From an uncultured Clostridia bacterium (GTDB lineage Bacteria > Bacillota > Clostridia > TANB77 > CAG-508), in assembly GCA_948676835.1 (NCBI GenBank), contig CAPOZU010000001.1, positions 201,564-265,563 on the forward strand: a stretch of 64,000 nucleotides of DNA. The letters run 5' to 3'. Position 1 is the first letter of the stretch; every line of letters begins with the position of its first letter. A model generated the notes under the pieces. That model did not search any database, had not been told where the DNA came from, and saw nothing but the letters and a program-made list of their open reading frames with translations. Shown here in pieces: positions 52,826-62,038 of the stretch. A program made the translations under genes and the position numbers.

Positions 52826-53294
52826 TAGCGAAAATATAATCGTTGTCTATAAGGAAGTTGGAAAAAAGCCTGTATTAAAGAAAATTAAAAATAATGTTGA
52901 AACTTTTGAACTTATACTTGGTGGAAAAATAGAAATATTGCAATATGAAGATATACAAGTTATATGCAAAAAAGATAGAGATAAATTACTTCCTAACGTA
53001 TATCTAAATATTAACTTTAACAAATTAAATACATCTATAAGAGGAAATTTCATTATTGTCAGTATGCATAATAATACTTTTAAATCATTAACTAAAAATC
53101 AAGCTATTAAATATGGAAAACTTCTTGTAATGGAAAGTTTTAACTATGAAAAGATTAATACAAAATATAAATATTTAAACAGTAGCAATAAGTTTGCAAA
53201 TGAAAATAAAACAATAAATTCTGACAAAACATTGAATTTAATTTTAGATATACAACGAGATATTTTAAAATTTATAAGAAATATAAATGCTTAA
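52818..53294 (+). CDS. DUF3846-like protein
   Basis: About 158 residues from the ATG at 52818, which overlaps the preceding gene and has GGTGAAG upstream. IIVVYKEVGKKPVLKKIKNN.. and LGGKIEILQYEDIQVIC match the C-terminal domain of the 480-residue JAB protein in element 1 (LRILYKEVGKAPVIKI; VGGLIEVIPYNDLLIVC). So element 2 keeps this domain alone, without the JAB part. DUF3846 proteins are common in phages and plasmids; role unknown. Confidence 0.78.
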   Translation: MNNSENIIVVYKEVGKKPVLKKIKNNVETFELILGGKIEILQYEDIQVICKKDRDKLLPNVYLNINFNKLNTSIRGNFIIVSMHNNTFKSLTKNQAIKYGKLLVMESFNYEKINTKYKYLNSSNKFANENKTINSDKTLNLILDIQRDILKFIRNINA

Positions 53295-53465
53295 AATGTT
53301 TGCTTAAGGAAAAGTTTGAAAAACCATTAATGGTGTTTCAATATGTTTGAGCTTATAGATCCATTTTCTATAAAAGCTCAAACACAAACAAAATTATTAT
53401 TTATCACTTTCTATAAAGACTGATATTAAATAATAATTTTAAGGGGTTATTAGGGTACTCCCTAA

Positions 53466-53508
53466 TCGCACAGAAACTCTATGAGTTTCTAGTGTGTTAG
53501 AAACTGAA
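53466..53508 (+). other. Candidate oriT of element 2
   Basis: CGCACAGAAACTC, TATGAGTTTCTAGTGTG, TTAGAAACTG. The segment TAGTGTG|TTA (nick expected between 53496 and 53497) and the flanking inverted repeat match the pMV158 oriT plan (GCACAC.., TAGTGTG/TTA). An ATTAGGGTACTCCCTAAT hairpin precedes it, as in element 1. Confidence 0.85.
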
Positions 53509-53612
53509 ATTAGTTTTTCGTATTTTCTGTATAAAATTATAGTTATTATTTAAGAAAAACTGCGAAGTGAGGCTTTATAGAAAGTGAAATATATTATTAA
53601 GAAAGGTTAAAT

Positions 53613-54614
53613 ATGAGTTTTGCAATTATACGAAATAGTAATTACAAGAAAGATAATTTAGCAGGACTATATAAACATAATGAACGTAAAAATACAAATT
53701 ATTCAAATAAAAATATTGATAGGTCAAAATTTAATCTTAATTATTCTTTAAAAAAGTGTAATACAACATATTATAACGCTTTTAAAAACTTGCAAAATCA
53801 ATATGATTTAAAAGGAAGAATAATAAGTACGACAAACATTTTTTGTGAATATGTAATAACTTCTGATAAAGAATTTTTTGAAAAAATCGGAAAAGATGAA
53901 ACTTTAAGATATTTTAAAACTGCATATAAATTTGTAGCAAACTATCAAAATTTAGGCGAAGAATTTATAGTTTCTGCTAAAGTACATATGGATGAGGCTT
54001 GTCCTCATATGCACATAGTATTTGTGCCAGTTGTACACAAATTAGATACAAAAAGTGGAAAACAAATAAGTAAAATTGCTTGTTCTGAATATTGGAAAGG
54101 TAAAGACAGTTATAAACGATTACAAGATAATTTTCATAGTTATATGACAAAATCGGGGTTCAATTTGGAAAGAGGCTTAAATGGTAATACTCATATTGAA
54201 ACAGATAAACTAAAACAATTAACAAACTATGAAGTACAAAAATACGAAATGAAGTCAATAAATTTAGAACAAGAAAAAGAAATAATTGATACAGAAGAAT
54301 TAAAAGAGGAATACAAAAGAATAATAAAAAAATTTAATACACTAGCAAAACAATATACAAAAATAAAAAGTTTAACAGATACTACTACTCAAAAATACCA
54401 AGAAATGCAAATTGAATATCATAATATAAAAACTGAAAATATAAAGTTAAAACAAGAAAATAAAGGACTTAAAAATTATATACAAAAAAGCATTGAATGG
54501 GTATCAGTTGTATTAAATTGGTCTTTTGAAAGAGTAAATAAATTAATAAATGATTATATTGAAAGGAACGAAGAAAATGAACGAGATTATAAATGTAGAA
54601 CACACAGAAGATAA
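53613..54614 (+). CDS. mobV: MobV-family relaxase of element 2
   Basis: The 333-residue relaxase has FAIIRNSNYKKDNLAGLYKHNERKNTNYS at its start, HMDEACPHMHIVFVPV as the metal motif, and a C-terminal coiled coil (about 240-300). It recognises the oriT 105 bases upstream and makes the element mobilizable by a helper conjugation system. AGAAAGG lies before the ATG. Very similar to the element 1 relaxase over the N-terminal 200 residues. Confidence 0.95.
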   Translation: MSFAIIRNSNYKKDNLAGLYKHNERKNTNYSNKNIDRSKFNLNYSLKKCNTTYYNAFKNLQNQYDLKGRIISTTNIFCEYVITSDKEFFEKIGKDETLRYFKTAYKFVANYQNLGEEFIVSAKVHMDEACPHMHIVFVPVVHKLDTKSGKQISKIACSEYWKGKDSYKRLQDNFHSYMTKSGFNLERGLNGNTHIETDKLKQLTNYEVQKYEMKSINLEQEKEIIDTEELKEEYKRIIKKFNTLAKQYTKIKSLTDTTTQKYQEMQIEYHNIKTENIKLKQENKGLKNYIQKSIEWVSVVLNWSFERVNKLINDYIERNEENERDYKCRTHRR

Positions 54615-54858
54615 AACATTATCAATAGAAGAAATGCTAATAAAAGAAGCGATTAAAAATATTGGAAATCCTTTTAAAAATTTAACAGTAAAAGACGTAA
54701 TGAAAGATTTATTAGTTAGTGAAGCTACGGCAAATATGATTTTTAAAAGAAATGATTTTCCGTCTGTAAATATAGGTAAAACAAAGACAGTTACAATGCT
54801 TGCTTATTTAATGTGGAAGATGAAACGAAAAGAAAGTGAGGTAAATAAAGATGTCTAA
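54577..54858 (+). CDS. Xis-like / helix-turn-helix protein of element 2
   Basis: About 93 residues from the ATG at 54577 (GAAAGGAACG upstream), overlapping the relaxase end by 38 bases. FKNLTVKDVMKDLLVSEATANMIFKRNDFPSVNIGK corresponds to the element 1 protein at 20685-20954. It overlaps the integrase start by 8 bases, so Xis and Int are translated together. Confidence 0.78.
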   Translation: MNEIINVEHTEDKTLSIEEMLIKEAIKNIGNPFKNLTVKDVMKDLLVSEATANMIFKRNDFPSVNIGKTKTVTMLAYLMWKMKRKESEVNKDV

Positions 54859-56045
54859 TAAAAATGAAGGTTTTGTATGTTACAGAGCTGATAGAAAAAC
54901 ATATTGTGCACGTTATCCAGAGCTTAACCCTGTTACTAATAAAACTATAATGAAAAGTAAAAGTTTTAAAACAAAAGAAGAAGCTCAAAAATATTTAGAT
55001 ACAATTATGTATCAAAAAGATAATTCATTATATATTGAACACCATGGCATACCTCTTTGTGAATTTATGAAATCTAATTTAAAATTAAAGCTAGACACAA
55101 ATCAAATTACTCCTACTACATATTATAGAGTTTTACAAGTTATTAAACAAATACAAACATTTCCTATTGGAATAAAAAATATAGATGAAATAACAGACGA
55201 AGAGCTTCAAGAATATTTAAATTATCATAAAAATTTAAGTAATTCTACTATAACAAAGCTTTATCAACAATTAAATTCAACTTTTAAAATTGCTATAAAT
55301 AAAGGCTATTTAATGCGAAATCCAATGATTAATGTTTTAAAACCTAAAAGCAATAAACAAGATAAAGAAGTTAGGGCATTAACAGTAGAAGAACAACAAT
55401 TACTTACAGATTATCTTATGAGTAAAGATATATCAAATTGTAAATATAAAAATGTATATCTAATTCAAATGTATATGGGATTAAGAATTGGAGAAGTTCT
55501 TGCATTAAAAACATCTGATATAGATTTACAAAATAAAAGAATTAGTGTGAAGAAAACATTAACAAGAGATGAAATAGGAAACATTATAATGGGAAACACA
55601 ACAAAAACTTATGCTGGAAGAAGAACACTCCCTATTCCTGAATATCTATATAGCTCTATTATAGAACAAATGAAAATAGCTGAAAACCAAGAGAACAATT
55701 CCGAAAAATTATTATTTAAGCCAGTAGATAAGCCTTATTGCAGTAGAGAAAATGCAAATCACGAATTAAAAAGATTATTGAAAAGACACTTTGGAATTGA
55801 AGATATTACTTCTCATAGCTTAAGACATACTTATGGAACTAGATGTATTGAAAGTCGGAATGGCTCCGGTAGTTGTCCAAAAATTAATGGGACATACTGA
55901 TGTAATGGTTACTTTAAATACCTATACTTCTGTTTATGATAAATTTAAGGAAAAAGAAATTGAAAAAGTAAATAAATATTATCTAGAAGAAAATATGTTA
56001 AAAGCAGTTAAATTACTCGAGGAAGATGAAGAAAAAGAATTATAA
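54851..56045 (+). CDS. int: Tyrosine integrase of element 2 with a +1 frameshift at a CGG triplet
   Basis: The first frame (54851-55855) gives the arm domain, core domain and catalytic residues Arg (MYMGLRIGEVLAL) and HSLRHTYGTRCIES. It then meets CGG at 55856-55858, in frame, after AGT. Continuing in that frame gives 13 wrong residues and a stop. Skipping the C gives AGT GGA ATG, and restores GMAPVVVQKLMGHTDVMVTLNTY with the last catalytic His and nucleophile Tyr, ending at 56045 (397 residues in total). Without the shift the protein lacks its nucleophile and cannot recombine. It lies 268 bases from the tRNA-Arg(TCT) att site. Confidence 0.88.
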
Positions 56046-56051
56046 AAACAT

Positions 56052-56084
56052 TTTAAGTGGTAGTATATGCTACCACTTTTTATT
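56052..56084 (+). terminator. Integrase terminator
   Basis: AAGTGGTAGTATATGCTACCACTTTTTATTTT: perfect hairpin with T run. Confidence 0.85.
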
Positions 56085-56131
56085 TTATATAATGCTTGAA
56101 TTACTTATTAACATTGAATTAGATAAATTTT

Positions 56132-56210
56132 ACTACCCCATTCCCCATTTGGGGTAAAATTCACTACCCCATTTTCCAAAATTTATAATTTTGGGGTAGT
56201 AGTTGGGGTA
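56132..56210. promoter_or_regulatory. Likely integrase arm-binding sites, right end of element 2
   Basis: Four or five copies of TTGGGGTA / TACCCCAT in both orientations (56132, 56147, 56163, 56191, 56202). Matching copies lie 40-60 bases inside the left att site (48347-48369). Confidence 0.72.
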
Positions 56211-56312
56211 AAAAGTTGAAAAAATGTGAGAGAATTTGAAAGAAACTGAAATATGTTTAAAATAAAAAAGGCTTAAATTCAACCTTTTTCAGACTTTTAC
56301 AGTTTTTTAAAA

Positions 56313-56354
56313 TAAAAAAATAAACCGTACAAAGTACGGTTTATGGTGAACCAG
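56313..56354 (-). other. Right attachment site of element 2 at tRNA-Arg(TCT) 3' end
   Basis: The tRNA 3' end TCTGGTTCACCA followed by the terminator TAAACCGTAC-TTT-GTACGGTTTA and a T run on the minus strand. Duplicated at 48269-48310 with the hairpin loop inverted (AAA). Confidence 0.85.
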
Positions 56355-56420
56355 AAGGGATTCGAACCCCTGACCCCGCGCTTAGAAGGCGCGTGCTCTA
56401 TCCAACTGAGCTACTGATCC
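56344..56420 (-). tRNA. tRNA-Arg(TCT)
   Basis: 77 bases including CCA. Acceptor GGATCAG/CTGGTTC, anticodon stem GCGCC/(G)GCGC-type pairing around loop TTCTAAG (anticodon TCT), T-arm CAGGGGTTCGAATCCCTT. Reads AGA/AGG, the main Arg codons of this genome. Its 3' end is the integration site of element 2. Confidence 0.95.
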
Positions 56421-56498
56421 AAACGACATTAATTATATTAACACACTTTACTTTATTTGTCAACTATTCAAATTATTTTTTTAGAATTATTTTCTAAT

Positions 56499-56534
56499 TA
56501 ATAAAAAACCTGCTAGGCTACAGCCTAGCAGTCA
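56499..56534 (-). terminator. Terminator after the 200-residue gene
   Basis: CTGCTAGGCT, loop, AGCCTAGCAGGTTTTTTATT on the minus strand. Confidence 0.85.
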
Positions 56535-56554
56535 GAAACTTTTTTCTTCTTTAA

Positions 56555-57157
56555 TTACACTTTTTCTTCAATTGCTAAATATCCTACTGAATAGTACTTG
56601 TAAGTAAATCCGTCTTTGTAGTGACTTATAAAATTGTCGGGTTCTTCTCCCTCAACAGTTGTCCCATCATCATATTCAGGATCTGAGCAAATTATGGCTG
56701 GCTGCAATTCCCATCCCATTTTATGAAACCATTTTCCTGTGTTCCTATCTTGTCTTATAAAATGGAAATCTCCATTAGGAATTTTTTCATTGGGATCTGC
56801 CATAAAAACTTTAACTAGGTATTCATGCTCCTTGAGCTCTATCTTTTTTCCCAGTTCGATTTCTCTGAATTTGATTGAAAGATTTTCCAAATCCCGTTCA
56901 ATTTTTTGCATCAAAACTTCGGGCGTATCTTCTGGCATATATCTGTTATGTTCTGTAAATCCAGGATTGTAAAATCCCCTCATTTTTGTCAGGAAGTTAT
57001 ACATAATCCCTATGGAATATGCATAACAGTTTGTTGCTGTTACTGTTGTTTCATCAAGATGTATTGGCACTCCTCCTTCTAGTAAATCGCCACTCCGAAC
57101 GATACTTTCTTTTATGCTGTCTATGGTTGCTTCAGGTAAAGTTTCTTTAATAGGCAT
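56555..57157 (-). CDS. Hypothetical protein with conserved-looking Cys/His, probably acquired
   Basis: A 200-residue soluble protein placed between two tRNA-Arg genes. NCYAYSIGI (about residues 43-51) and GDFHFIRQDRNTGKWFHKMGW (about 129-149) resemble a Cys...His arrangement as in small papain-like folds; I do not assign a function. Codon choice is less AT-biased than neighbours, and codon 21 is an in-frame CGG (complement 57095-57097) that reads as Arg without any shift. This suggests lateral origin, perhaps cargo of a lost element at tRNA-Arg(ACG). Confidence 0.6.
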   Translation of the reverse strand: MPIKETLPEATIDSIKESIVRSGDLLEGGVPIHLDETTVTATNCYAYSIGIMYNFLTKMRGFYNPGFTEHNRYMPEDTPEVLMQKIERDLENLSIKFREIELGKKIELKEHEYLVKVFMADPNEKIPNGDFHFIRQDRNTGKWFHKMGWELQPAIICSDPEYDDGTTVEGEEPDNFISHYKDGFTYKYYSVGYLAIEEKV

Positions 57158-57307
57158 TCTTATACCTCACTTTCATAATATTTTAATTGGAATAGTTATC
57201 CCGTTATTGTTTAATAATGTTAAGTTTGCTACTTTTTATTATAGCATATTTTAAATATTATGTAAACATATGCCTATAATACACAAATAAGACAATGAAT
57301 ATATAAT

Positions 57308-57378
57308 TATTTTTCTTAAAGTAAAACATAAAAAGAAGGCACTTTTATGCCTTCTTTTGGTGCACCCAGAGGGATTCG
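57308..57378 (-). repeat. Duplicate of tRNA-Arg(ACG) 3' end plus terminator
   Basis: About 70 bases matching 57447-57516: TTATTTTCTTAAA.. TAAAACATAAAAAGAAGGC, loop, GCCTTCTTTTGGTGCACCC, AGAGGGATTCG. It stops inside the T-arm, so it is a tRNA fragment and not a gene. Confidence 0.8.
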
Positions 57379-57446
57379 GCGAGCCGCGTCGGGAAAAAAG
57401 TCCACTGGACTTTTTTCTGTTCCTCCTTTTCGAATCCCTATAAAAT
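57379..57446. other. 68-base hairpin insert between the two tRNA-Arg(ACG) ends
   Basis: Relatively GC-rich: GCGAGCCGCGTCGGG, then AAAAAAGTCCA-CTGGACTTTTTT, and CGAATCCC, which pairs back to GGGATTCG at 57371-57378. It looks like a tiny inserted element or a scar of excision. Confidence 0.55.
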
Positions 57447-57495
57447 TATTTTCTTAAAATAAAACATAAAAAGAAGGCTATATTTTGCCTTCTTT

Positions 57496-57572
<77 letters not shown>

Positions 57573-57696
57573 AAATTTATAACATACTAATTATAATCTC
57601 ACAAGTTTAATTTGTCAACAATTTTGAACTTACACTTGCAAAAAAAACATTTAATTGTTATGATATTATTGAAAAAAAATTATGGGTGATAAGCAC

Positions 57697-58860
57697 GTGA
57701 AAAATGATAAAGATAATAAAGCTAGAAACTCAGCTACAAAAATTCTTATTCTTATTTGTTTAGGAATTTTTATAGTTTTTACTGTTGCAAAATACACAAC
57801 AGATGAGAATTTTAGATATGATATAGATACTAACTTATTAAAAAAACAAGTATCAGAATCTAATCTTAATACAATAGAAATAAATTCTGATTACAATCCT
57901 CAAGTATATGCCTATGATAAATATATTACTGTTTTAAGTAAAAACAAACTTACAGAATATACTTCAGATGGTAAAAGTGTTGCAGAACTTGATATTAACA
58001 TTTCTGTTCCACTTGTATCTTCAAATGAAAAATATCTAGTTATGGCAGAAAAAAATGGTAAAACAATTTATTTAATTTCAGGATCAAGTATTTTATGGCA
58101 AAATACTGTTGAAGGTGAAATTTCTCAAGTTAGTGTTAATAAAAATGGATATGTTAGCATAGTTATAAAAAATACAATTTATAAATCTATAGTTGTTTTT
58201 TTTGATTTGTCTGGTAAGGAATTATTTAGAACTTATCTAGATTCTACCTATACTACTTGTACAGCAATTTCTACAAATAATAGCTACTTAGCAATTGGTG
58301 GAGTTGATTATTCTGGAACTATTATAAAATCCTATGTAAAAATAGTTTCTGCAGAACTTGCACAATCAGATCCAAAAAATTCTATTGTTTATACTTATGA
58401 ATCTGAAAATGGTGAAATTATTACTAATGTAAGTTATAAAGATAAAAATACTGCAATTTGTATGTTTAATACTTATATACAAAAAATAACTCCAGATTCC
58501 AACGAAAGAGTTTATGATATAACTAATAATGATTTATTTATCGATATAAATCTTAAAGATTATATTGCTATTATAGATAAACAATCTTCTGGATTATTTT
58601 CATATGAGTATGAAATTTCAATGAAAAATCAGACTAATTCATCTGAAAACCTATATATTTTAAATAGTGACCTTCCTAAATCATTACTTGTTTCTGGTAG
58701 CAATATGGCTATTAATCTTGGAAATGAAGTACAAATAATAAATTCTAGTGGTTGGTTATTAAAAAGATACATATCTTCAAAACAAATTAATAACATTGTC
58801 TTAGGAGATAGTATCGCTGGAATTGTATATAAAAACAAAATAGAAATTATAAACTTATAG
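57697..58860 (+). CDS. DUF5711-like membrane-anchored beta-propeller protein
   Basis: About 387 residues from the GTG at 57697, preferred because GGGTGAT lies 6 bases before it; an ATG at 57682 has no site. One membrane helix (about 15-33) leads to an external repeat domain with WD/PQQ-like blades (NPQVYAYDKYITVLS, ALWQNTVEGEISQVSVNKNGYVSIV). Matches the DUF5711 family by pattern and by position just before cvpA in Clostridia. Role unknown, possibly envelope-related. Confidence 0.78.
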   Translation: MKNDKDNKARNSATKILILICLGIFIVFTVAKYTTDENFRYDIDTNLLKKQVSESNLNTIEINSDYNPQVYAYDKYITVLSKNKLTEYTSDGKSVAELDINISVPLVSSNEKYLVMAEKNGKTIYLISGSSILWQNTVEGEISQVSVNKNGYVSIVIKNTIYKSIVVFFDLSGKELFRTYLDSTYTTCTAISTNNSYLAIGGVDYSGTIIKSYVKIVSAELAQSDPKNSIVYTYESENGEIITNVSYKDKNTAICMFNTYIQKITPDSNERVYDITNNDLFIDINLKDYIAIIDKQSSGLFSYEYEISMKNQTNSSENLYILNSDLPKSLLVSGSNMAINLGNEVQIINSSGWLLKRYISSKQINNIVLGDSIAGIVYKNKIEIINL

Positions 58861-58869
58861 GAGGAAAAA

Positions 58870-59562
58870 ATGGGAGTAATAAATTGGATAGCATTTGGTG
58901 GTATATTAGTTGATTTAGTTATTATATCAATTATTATATCAACTACTTATTGGGGATACAGAAGGGGACTTGTTGCTGTATTAATGAAATTTTTAACTTT
59001 TCTTATTTCATTAATTATTGTATTTCTTCTATATAAACCTGTTGCCAATTCGATAATAAAAAACACAGAATTAGACGAAAAATTAGCAAATGGCATTAAA
59101 TCAAGTTTATCTGGAACAATATTAACTATGGAAGGAGATATGGTTCAAGAAAAAAATACTATTTCCGATAATGTTTATGAATTAATAGAATCCTTTGTAA
59201 AAGAAGCTTTACAAAAAAATGAAGTTGATCCTATTGGCTATGTTTCAATACATCTAGCTGAATTTATGATAAGAATTGGTACAATGTTGCTACTATTTAT
59301 AGTATCTAGATTTTTCTTATTATTCATAAGATTTGCTGCTGAAATAATTGCTAACTTACCATTTATAAAAATGTTTAATAAATCTGGTGGTTTAATATTT
59401 GGTGTAATAAAAGGTTTCTTTACTGTATATCTAATACTTGCTGTATTTTCTTTAGCATCACCATTAATTAGTAAATGGGGTGTTATAGGAGCAATTGATG
59501 ATTCTACTTTAGGAAGCAGAATGTACAATAATAATATCATTATTAATATATTAATTAAGTAA
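58870..59562 (+). CDS. CvpA-family membrane protein
   Basis: The 230-residue protein has four or five membrane helices; LVIISIIISTTYWGYRRGLVAVLMKF at the start is the CvpA/colicin V production signature, with the second pair of helices near 130-190. CvpA proteins influence envelope integrity. It starts 9 bases after the DUF5711 gene with AGGAGG and ends at a terminator. Confidence 0.85.
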   Translation: MGVINWIAFGGILVDLVIISIIISTTYWGYRRGLVAVLMKFLTFLISLIIVFLLYKPVANSIIKNTELDEKLANGIKSSLSGTILTMEGDMVQEKNTISDNVYELIESFVKEALQKNEVDPIGYVSIHLAEFMIRIGTMLLLFIVSRFFLLFIRFAAEIIANLPFIKMFNKSGGLIFGVIKGFFTVYLILAVFSLASPLISKWGVIGAIDDSTLGSRMYNNNIIINILIK

Positions 59563-59595
59563 AAAAAGGCGGACATTATATGTCTGCTTTTTTAT
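59563..59595 (+). terminator. Terminator after CvpA gene
   Basis: AAAAAAGGCGGACAT, TATATG, TCTGCTTTTTTATT; hairpin with T tail. Confidence 0.75.
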
Positions 59596-59661
59596 TTAGT
59601 TTTATAAATTTGTAAATTTATGGTATAATACTATTATTAATTTTCAAAAGGATGTGATATT

Positions 59662-60676
59662 TTGAATAGAATTAATAGCAGTTTAGATAAAAAGAAAAAT
59701 CCGAAAAAAAATGTTATAAAAGAAAATAAAAAAACTAAAAAGAAAAAACATCCTATTTTAAGATTTATAAGAAACATATTTATTTTACTAATTTTATTAA
59801 TAATTATTATAGGATTTTTATTTTATAAAAGAGTTGAAAAAAATGGTGGAGGCTCCAAAGGTATATTATGTACAATTTTAGGTCAATCTGCAGAAGATTT
59901 AGAAAAACTAGAAAGTATTAATATTCTTGTTCTTGGAGTTAGTGAAGATATTGAAACTATGTTAACAGACACAATCATATTATGTACGTACAAGCCTCAA
60001 AAACAGGAAGCTTCTATGCTTTCTATTCCTAGAGATACTTTTATTGGAAAAAATGAAAGTACTGCAAAAGGCTCTGATAAAATAAATTCTCTATATTCTA
60101 AAGATGTTCAAAAAACTGTTAATGCTGTAACCAAAATAACCAACATAGATATAGATTACTACATTGTCATAAAAACAAGCAGTTTAGTAAAAATAGTTGA
60201 CATTATTGGAGGTGTTAATTTTGAAGTTCCAATAGATATGGATTATGATGATCCAACACAAGATTTGCATATTCATTTGTCACAAGGAATGCAAAGGATT
60301 GATGGTGAAAAAGCAGAACAATTATTAAGATTTAGACATAATAATGATGGTTCCTCTTATCCTTCTTCTTATGGGGATAATGACTATGGAAGAATGAGAA
60401 CTCAACGAGAATTTATTCAAGAAACAATAAAACAAACTTTAACATTAAAAAATGCATTACATGCAAAAAAAATTCTTAATACTATATTTGATAACATAGA
60501 AACTAATTTAACATTAGATGACTGTATTCCTTATATTCCAGTTGCATCTGAATTTGATGTTAACTCTATAGAAAATCATCAACTTCCTGGAGAATCCAAA
60601 AAGTGTAATGGTCTTTGGTTTTTCTTACATGATAAAAAAGAAACTCGGGAAGCTTGTATCTGAATTATTTGAATAA
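59662..60676 (+). CDS. LCP (LytR-CpsA-Psr) family protein with a +1 frameshift at a CGG triplet near its end
   Basis: It starts at TTG (59662) with AAGGATGTGAT upstream. A Lys-rich cytoplasmic tail and membrane helix (about 33-53) lead to the LCP domain: NILVLGVSED, LTDTIILCTYKPQ, SIPRDTF, and RMRTQREFIQ with the pyrophosphate-binding Arg residues. These proteins attach wall teichoic acid-like polymers to peptidoglycan. The frame meets CGG at 60646-60648 (codon 329, after ACT) and stops 4 codons later. Skipping the C gives ACT GGG AAG and the usual ending GKLVSELFE (337 residues). The lost tail is only 9 residues, so the product may work either way. Confidence 0.87.
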
Positions 60677-60683
60677 TAATTAA

Positions 60684-60717
60684 AAAGAGCTTGCAATTTA
60701 ATTTGTAAGCTCTTATA
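60684..60717. terminator. Bidirectional terminator
   Basis: AAGAGCTTGCAAATT-type arms (AGAGCTTGCA and TGTAAGCTCT) between convergent LCP and dacF genes, with A/T tails. Confidence 0.75.
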
Positions 60718-60728
60718 ATATATTCAAT

Positions 60729-61952
60729 TTATCTTCTTCTATTTTTCTTTTTATTTTTTCTTCTAGTAGATAATAATAGAAAAGCTATCAACAATAAAAC
60801 TATTCCTATAAAAATAATCACACTATAATATGTTTGTTCTTCTACATCTGCTTTAGCAAGTAATTTAGCACTGTACTCTATATCATCAACTTTATACTTT
60901 ATTGTTCCTATCTCTTCCCCAGCCTTTATTGGTGCAACAAGTTCTTCTTTTAATTTTATTTCAGGAATAATTTGATTAACATCTATGCTTTTATTATTTA
61001 TTACTGTAATACTTTCATCAATAATCATATCTAGCATTTTAGTTTCCTTTGTTGCATTCTCAATTTCTATTGTATCTACAACAGTATTTTTTTCTTTTAT
61101 TTTAGTTAGAGTAAAATTATCATAAGCATAATCAAATAATTGTATGGAATCTGGAAATCTATCACCATTTAAAACTACTGCTATAAACTCCAATCCATCT
61201 CTTGAAGCCTCTGATACTAAACAATTTCCAGCTTGAGAAGTATATCCTGTTTTTATTCCTATTGCATTTTTATAGTAATTTGTACTATCTGGATTAATTA
61301 AAGCATTTGTAGTTTTTAGTATTCTATCCTCATTAGGATACAAATTAGTAACTGGCAAAACAGCTTCCGTTTGCGATACCAAATCTCTAAATGTTTGATT
61401 TTTCATAGCATATGTAGCAATTAAATATAAATCATATGCAGTTGAATAATGTCTATCATCATGAATTCCATTAGGATTAACAAAATGTGTTCCTGTACAT
61501 CCTAATTCTCTCGCCTTTTGATTCATTAAATCTGAAAATCCATCTATACTTCCACCGATATGTTCTGCTAAAACATATGCTGCGTCATTCGCCGATTTTA
61601 TCATTAAAGCATTTAATAAATCTTTTACTGATATTTCTTCTCCAACTTGTAAATCACAAGTAACATAACCACTTGGAATATTACCAATAGCAGTTTCAGT
61701 TACTGTTACCATATCATTTAAATTTCCTTTTTCTATAACTAAGATTGCAGTCATTATTTTGGTGGTAGAAGCTGGCCACATTTTTTCAGTAGAATTTTTT
61801 TCATATAGAATTCTTCCTGTACTAACTTCAACTAAAATCGCAGATTTAGACTTTATAGAAACTTCATCAGCAAAAGAAATAGTTTGTATACTAATAATCG
61901 ATAACATTAGCAGCAAAATAATTTTCTTTATAATCTTCATAAATTTCCTCAC
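60729..61952 (-). CDS. D-alanyl-D-alanine carboxypeptidase (PBP5/DacF-like)
   Basis: The 407-residue protein has a signal or membrane segment (about 8-27), the SxxK active site in PASTTKIMT (Ser62, Lys65), SAN (SANDAAY, about 119) and the KTG motif (IGIKTGYTSQAG), a PBP5_C domain, and a C-terminal membrane helix (about 375-397) with a basic tail. It trims the terminal D-Ala from peptidoglycan stem peptides outside the membrane. All motifs are intact. DacF-type members are often tied to sporulation. Confidence 0.93.
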   Translation of the reverse strand: MRKFMKIIKKIILLLMLSIISIQTISFADEVSIKSKSAILVEVSTGRILYEKNSTEKMWPASTTKIMTAILVIEKGNLNDMVTVTETAIGNIPSGYVTCDLQVGEEISVKDLLNALMIKSANDAAYVLAEHIGGSIDGFSDLMNQKARELGCTGTHFVNPNGIHDDRHYSTAYDLYLIATYAMKNQTFRDLVSQTEAVLPVTNLYPNEDRILKTTNALINPDSTNYYKNAIGIKTGYTSQAGNCLVSEASRDGLEFIAVVLNGDRFPDSIQLFDYAYDNFTLTKIKEKNTVVDTIEIENATKETKMLDMIIDESITVINNKSIDVNQIIPEIKLKEELVAPIKAGEEIGTIKYKVDDIEYSAKLLAKADVEEQTYYSVIIFIGIVLLLIAFLLLSTRRKNKKKNRRR

Positions 61953-62038
61953 TATTTTATTTCTTATGTATGGTATTTATGATATATCAAAATACGACAA
62001 ATTTCAATATACATTTTAGCTAGATAAAAATTTAAATC

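Noticed and set aside
32090..54160. Other TCGG sites as further frameshifts (32090, 34873, 54150 and others)
   Set aside because: In these the CGG is not in frame (they read TCG GNN or similar), and the proteins continue normally; they serve as controls for the CGG finding.
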